The translations under genes were made by a program, and so were the position numbers. From Aggregatilineales bacterium (GTDB lineage: Bacteria; Chloroflexota; Anaerolineae; Aggregatilineales; Phototrophicaceae): a DNA stretch of 64,000 nucleotides. The notes below the pieces were generated by a model that was not told the DNA's origin, did no database searches, and saw only the letters and a program-made list of their open reading frames with translations. The stretch spans positions 62,001 to 126,000 of the forward strand of contig JAUQWZ010000057.1 in assembly GCA_030834905.1 (NCBI GenBank). Reading direction: 5' to 3'. The first letter of the stretch is position 1. Every line of letters begins with the position of its first letter. Below are positions 60,225-64,000 of this stretch, one piece after another.

Positions 60225-60911
60225 ATGTCAAAACTTGTACGGATTTTGATCGCTGATGATCATTCTGTTGTGCGCGCGGGCTTGCGCGCGCTGCTTGAGC
60301 ATCATGGACATTTTCGGGTAATCGCCGAAGCCAGCACCGGCGAGGAAGCTATCGCCAAAGCCCAGGAACATCAGCCGGACGTGGCGGTGCTGGATATTCG
60401 GATGCCCGGACTTTCGGGGATCGAAGCCTGCCGCCGAATTGTGCAAAGTGTGGAAGGCTGCAAAGTGATTATGCTGACGTCGTATGCCGAGGATGAACTG
60501 CTGTTCGCGGCAATTCAGGCGGGGGCGTCGGGCTATGTGCTGAAACGCATCGGAGACAACGAGCTGGTGCAGGCAATTGAGCGCGTTAGCCGTGGTGAGG
60601 GGATGCTTGACCCGGCGATGACGGCGACTATCTTCAGCGAAATGCGCAAGGCGACCCAGGCGCAGAATGCTGCCGCCTTTGGCGAATTAACGCCTCAGGA
60701 ACTGGCGGTGCTGGCGCTGGTTGCCGAAGGCTTGACCAACCGCCAGATCGCGGTCAAGCTGTATCTGGGCGAAGGTACCGTCCGCAACTACGTCAGCAGC
60801 GTGCTGGCGAAGATTGGCGTCTCCAACCGGGCGGAGGCGGCGGCATACGCCGTCAAGCATAATATCGGCGAACTCATTCCGCCGTCAAATTCAAAGTCTG
60901 AGCGCGACTAA
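60225..60911 (+). CDS. NarL/LuxR-family response regulator
   Basis: 228 residues from ATG at 60225 (MSKLVRILIADDHSV). Receiver with Asp in DVAVLDIRMPGLSG (about 59), Thr in IMLTSYA and Lys in SGYVLKRIG. The LuxR-type helix-turn-helix is LTPQELAVLALVAEGLTNRQIAVKLYLGEGTV (about 160-190). The upstream in-frame residues have no domain. Divergent from the sensor kinase at 58994, so the pair shares a promoter region. Confidence 0.92.
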   Translation: MSKLVRILIADDHSVVRAGLRALLEHHGHFRVIAEASTGEEAIAKAQEHQPDVAVLDIRMPGLSGIEACRRIVQSVEGCKVIMLTSYAEDELLFAAIQAGASGYVLKRIGDNELVQAIERVSRGEGMLDPAMTATIFSEMRKATQAQNAAAFGELTPQELAVLALVAEGLTNRQIAVKLYLGEGTVRNYVSSVLAKIGVSNRAEAAAYAVKHNIGELIPPSNSKSERD

Positions 60912-60938
60912 GCACAACAAAAACTGGTCGGCACAAAA

Positions 60939-60965
60939 AAGGCGCGGAATTCCGCGCCTTGTCTT
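60939..60965. terminator. Bidirectional terminator
   Basis: AAGGCGCGGAATTCCGCGCC plus TT is a perfect palindrome (60939-60960), with an A-run before it and TTGTCTTTT after it. It serves both convergent genes. Confidence 0.85.
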
Positions 60966-61469
60966 TTATTGAGACACATTTGCCTCGGCATCGGCTGCCG
61001 CCTGCTCTTCTGCCCTGCCGCGGTTGGGGATGACGACCACCGGGCAGCAGGCGCTGGACAGCACCTTAGTGGTCACGCTGCCAAACAGCCAGCGGTTCAG
61101 CCCGGAACGCCCATGAGTGGACATCACGATGAGATCGACTGGCAGCTTCTTCGCCGTTTCGATAATCACCGCGTGGGGTTCGCCAAGCTCGACTACCACA
61201 TTAACCGTTATGTCGATTTTTTCGCGCAGTTGGGTGGCGATGCGCTCCAGATACTCCTGAGCATAGGGCAGGGCGTCGTTTACGCCCGCTTCATAGTCCT
61301 GCACCACCGTCATTGGAATGGGGTAAAAATCGTAGATTGGGATTTCTGGAACTGGCACAACCGTCAGCAGCGTCATTTTGTCGCCGGGGTTGACCAGCCG
61401 CTCGGCTTCTTCAAGTGATCGTTCGGCAAGCTGTGACCCGTCTAGCGGGACGAGAATATGCCTGGACAT
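60966..61469 (-). CDS. Universal stress protein (UspA family)
   Basis: 167 residues. The ATP-binding type is indicated by ILVPLDGSQLAERSLEEA at the start and MSTHGRSGLNRWLFGSVTTK (G-x2-G-x9-G-S/T, about 126-145), then CPVVVIP. Single Usp domain; the tail is Ala/Glu-rich. Helps survival under stress. Confidence 0.88.
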   Translation of the reverse strand: MSRHILVPLDGSQLAERSLEEAERLVNPGDKMTLLTVVPVPEIPIYDFYPIPMTVVQDYEAGVNDALPYAQEYLERIATQLREKIDITVNVVVELGEPHAVIIETAKKLPVDLIVMSTHGRSGLNRWLFGSVTTKVLSSACCPVVVIPNRGRAEEQAAADAEANVSQ

Positions 61470-61601
61470 TCGTTTTTCTCCTATCCCTTTATACTATTTT
61501 CACCGAATCTGCCGCTGGCGCACAGTGACGAAACTCATGGATAGCACACGGAGTTTTGCAGGTTTCTGCGAGGACTTGTGAGACAAAGGAAGCGGACGGG
61601 C

Positions 61602-62714
61602 TTAGCCGCCAAACCACAGCGTCGGTGCCATCAGGGCGACCAGAATGGCGGGTATCCACAGCGCCGCCAGCCACAGCCAGCGGCGCGGGCAGCACTGCGC
61701 CACGAACAGCACGCCGGTGATGATCAGCGGCATCGCCACACGGTAAGCAGCAATCGGGTCATCCCAGCTGACGTCGGGCATGACCAGCACGAAGCCAGCA
61801 CCCATCAGCACCAGCGCCGCGCCCAGCGGAATCGAACTGGCACGCCAGATCGCGCGCAGCGCGGCGATGAACAGGATCACCGCCGGGATGCCGAGCCAGA
61901 TCGCCAGCAGGATAAATTCGACCCGCGACTCTTCCCGAAACAGCCCTTGCAGCGGGATCAGGTGGATTTTGGCGGCAGGGTAAATTGTCGGGAAAGTGCC
62001 GAACCACAGGCGCATGATGCCCCACCAGGTCAGGAACAGCAGCAGCGGGGCGGCGACAAACAGCACCGCCCACCGCCGCTGCCCCTGGCTAAAGGCGTGC
62101 AGCGCGATTCCGGCGGCGAAGATCATGCCGAGTTCCTTGGTTATCGTGGACAGCATCAGCAGCAGAATCGTCCAGCGGTAGCGCCGGTGGTGATAGGACA
62201 CCAATGCCCCCAGCGCCAGCGCGAAACACAGCGGCTCATTTAAATCCAGACGCACCGCGAAGATTGCCCCCACCCAGAACGTGTAAATCAGCCCCGTCAG
62301 CGGTGAGACGCGGTATGTGACCAGCAGATAGGTGAGCAGCGCCGCGCCAATGCTGTGCGCAGCCACGTTGACAATGATCAGCGTCCAGGGGATGAGATCG
62401 GCGCTGCCGAATGCCAGCACCCGCGCCGCCAGTGGATACAGAATGCGCTGGTAGCGCAGGGTTGGTCCGTCAATGTATGGGACGGCTTCCGCGCCGTCGC
62501 GGGCGATATAGTAGGCGAACTGTCCGTCATAGCCGGTAGTGCCGTTGGGATCGTGTTCGGCGAAACGGGTGCCAATGCGAATGAAGGTGAGCGCGCCGTC
62601 TTCGGCATTCAGCAGAGCAATGGCGCACAGGATCGAGATAAAGACCAGAGTGAAGACGCCGACTATAAACGCTTGTCGGCGGGCATTGGCGGGGGCGCTG
62701 GTTGAAACATTCAT
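61602..62714 (-). CDS. Polytopic membrane protein, GT-C-like
   Basis: 370 residues with about nine membrane helices. The first extracellular loop carries GTTGYDGQFAYYIARD, where acidic residues sit as in GT-C glycosyltransferases and related DUF2029-type mannosyltransferases. No signal for a donor can be read. The last gene before the sigma factor; probable transfer from a polyprenyl-linked sugar. Confidence 0.65.
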   Translation of the reverse strand: MNVSTSAPANARRQAFIVGVFTLVFISILCAIALLNAEDGALTFIRIGTRFAEHDPNGTTGYDGQFAYYIARDGAEAVPYIDGPTLRYQRILYPLAARVLAFGSADLIPWTLIIVNVAAHSIGAALLTYLLVTYRVSPLTGLIYTFWVGAIFAVRLDLNEPLCFALALGALVSYHHRRYRWTILLLMLSTITKELGMIFAAGIALHAFSQGQRRWAVLFVAAPLLLFLTWWGIMRLWFGTFPTIYPAAKIHLIPLQGLFREESRVEFILLAIWLGIPAVILFIAALRAIWRASSIPLGAALVLMGAGFVLVMPDVSWDDPIAAYRVAMPLIITGVLFVAQCCPRRWLWLAALWIPAILVALMAPTLWFGG

Positions 62715-62763
62715 GGTTTCAGCGTAACGTGAGCCTGGAAGAAATGACCGTTAAGGAAAACAA

Positions 62764-62790
62764 AACCGGGCTTTTTTGCCCGGCTCAGTT
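62764..62790. terminator. Terminator between the GT-C-like gene and sigA
   Basis: AACCGGGC (62764-62771) and GCCCGG (62778-62783) with a T-rich loop, followed on the plus strand by a T-rich stretch and on the minus strand by GTTTTG. It serves the minus-strand sigma factor gene. Confidence 0.7.
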
Positions 62791-62822
62791 TTATTATATG
62801 AGGTTGTGGTCTGGAAAAGCAT

Positions 62823-64000
62823 CTAGCCGAGATAATCGCGCAGGTTGTGTGCCAGACGCGGATGGCGCAGACGACGCAGCGCTTCCTTTTCAAGCTGGCG
62901 AATACGCTCTCGACTAAGACCAAACTTGTTGGCAATTTCTTCCAGTGTGTGCGGCTCGCCGCCGCCCAACCCGAAGCGCAGGCGGAGAATATGGCTTTGG
63001 CGGGGGGTAAGCTCGCTCAAAACTTCTTCTATTGTTTCTTGCAGCAAATGCTGAGTCGCAGATTCGACCGGGCTGGGAGAATCCTGGTCTTCGATGAAAT
63101 CGCCAAATTCACTGTCGCCGTCATCGCCCACCGGGCGTTCCAGCGCGATAGCGTGCTGGCTGGCGTCCATCATTGCGCGAACGGCATCGGCGGGCAGATC
63201 CATCTCAAGGGCAATTTCCTCTGGAGAAGGTCGGCGTCCCATCGATTGTTCGAGCGATTGGGCGGTGCGGTACATCTGGCGAATACGTTCAGTCATGTGG
63301 AGAGGAATACGGATCGTGCGTGTCTTCTGGGCGAGGGCGCGGGTGATTGCCTGGCGAATCCACCAGGTGGCGTAGGTGCTGAAGCGGTTGCCGCGCTTGT
63401 AATCGTATTTATCAACGGCGCGCATCAGACCAACATTGCCTTCCTGAATCAGATCCGGGAAGGGCAGCCCCTGACCCATGTATCGCTTGGCGATACTGAC
63501 GACGAGGCGCGTGTTGGCGCGACCGAGATGTTCGCGCGCTGCCTGTCCGTCAAAGACAAGGCGCTCCAGATGCACGACCCAGGTTTCACTGTAGCCTTCG
63601 CGCCCGCTGCCGATGCTGGCAAAGGTATCGCGCGCCATCTTGCCCATCTCAATCCGCTTGGCAAGCTCAATTTCCTCTTGCGCGGTCAGGAGGGGTTCCT
63701 GCGCCATCTGTCGAAAATACAGCCCTACGGGGTCATCTGCGGAAACGGCGTTGATATCACCTACACTGGGGTCCTGGAGGATTTCTTCGGGTTCGAATTC
63801 GAGGTCACCTTCTTCGGCGAGCAGTAAGCCGTCCACCGGCTCGCTGTCCTGGCGTAATTCGATCCCTAGCTCGTCCAGCTCGTACAGAATGGTTTCGATG
63901 GCATTCATATCATCGCCATCTTCATCCAGCACTTCTAGTACATCCTCGAAAGTTACGTAGCCGCGCTGGTCGGCCCGGTTCATAAGTTCCTGTAACACGC
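62823..64000 (-). CDS. rpoD: Primary sigma factor (RpoD/SigA), 5' end beyond the window
   Basis: At least 391 residues, open to the edge; the first GTG (63998) may be internal. Region 1.2 DPVGLYFRQMAQEPLLTAQEE, 2.x with LIQEGNVGLMRAVDKYDYKR and FSTYATWWIRQAITRALAQ, 3.0 IPLHMTERIRQM, and 4.2 TLEEIANKFGLSRERIRQLE are all present, the full group-1 sigma pattern. Recognises -10/-35 promoters of the kind seen here. The N-terminal region 1.1 appears acidic and short. Confidence 0.92.
   Translation of the reverse strand, partial: VLQELMNRADQRGYVTFEDVLEVLDEDGDDMNAIETILYELDELGIELRQDSEPVDGLLLAEEGDLEFEPEEILQDPSVGDINAVSADDPVGLYFRQMAQEPLLTAQEEIELAKRIEMGKMARDTFASIGSGREGYSETWVVHLERLVFDGQAAREHLGRANTRLVVSIAKRYMGQGLPFPDLIQEGNVGLMRAVDKYDYKRGNRFSTYATWWIRQAITRALAQKTRTIRIPLHMTERIRQMYRTAQSLEQSMGRRPSPEEIALEMDLPADAVRAMMDASQHAIALERPVGDDGDSEFGDFIEDQDSPSPVESATQHLLQETIEEVLSELTPRQSHILRLRFGLGGGEPHTLEEIANKFGLSRERIRQLEKEALRRLRHPRLAHNLRDYLG

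Overview
The window looks like chromosomal DNA from a GC-rich bacterium, most likely a member of the Chloroflexota (Anaerolineae-like). I infer this from Thr/Pro-rich 'TPxPTP' linkers in surface proteins, the mix of gene families (bactofilin, YveK/CpsD polysaccharide proteins, NarX/NarL-type two-component proteins) and a type-A RNase P RNA. This is inference from sequence character; no database search was possible.

Layout. 1-4292 is the right-hand part of an integrated mobile element: a CHC2/TOPRIM primase cut by the window edge, a ParB-like protein, a winged-helix protein, a MazG-like protein, a small Cys-rich protein and a tyrosine integrase. It stops about 5 bp from the 3' end of rnpB (4296-4677, minus). 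4833-9105 holds a transglutaminase-like membrane protein and RNase J. 9300-13911 (minus) is a tight four-gene operon: a GCS2-like ligase, a membrane glycosyltransferase, a WecD-like acyltransferase and the aminotransferase WecE. 14091-19351 carries a glycerol-1-phosphate dehydrogenase-like protein, a phosphohexomutase, a membrane protein and isocitrate dehydrogenase. 19720-21829 (minus) is a PadR-modA-modB operon. 21933-31280 is mixed housekeeping: a response regulator, MFS transporter, bactofilin, LMW phosphatase, fatty-acid-type enzymes and a cyclase.

31313-44564 (minus) is a surface-polysaccharide region: two YveK/Wzz-like proteins, CpsD, three glycosyltransferases and rfbA, rfbB and rfbD (rmlC is not seen), with rnhB, a PLD-like protein and a cupin among them. 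A 58-residue membrane protein is encoded between the esterase and rfbA. 44770-52629 is metabolic and richly regulated: folE, then metK under a SAM-I riboswitch with a terminator, then an aspartate kinase whose leader has a Thr-rich mini-ORF, an antiterminator and a terminator, which looks like ribosome-mediated attenuation. 53575 is tRNA-Val(CAC). 53837-64000 holds two NarX-type sensor kinases, one divergent NarL regulator, methyltransferases, an orphan LolD-like ATPase, CBS proteins, a universal stress protein, a GT-C-like membrane protein and the primary sigma factor, cut by the right edge.

Intergenic spaces contain two interspersed repeat types. One is a family of short perfect palindromes whose arms differ but stay complementary. 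The other is a composite 3' tail (ACTGAG-type motif, then a purine-rich tract, then a hairpin) that recurs just downstream of stop codons. One copy of the ACTGAG motif has become the N-terminus of a glycosyltransferase.
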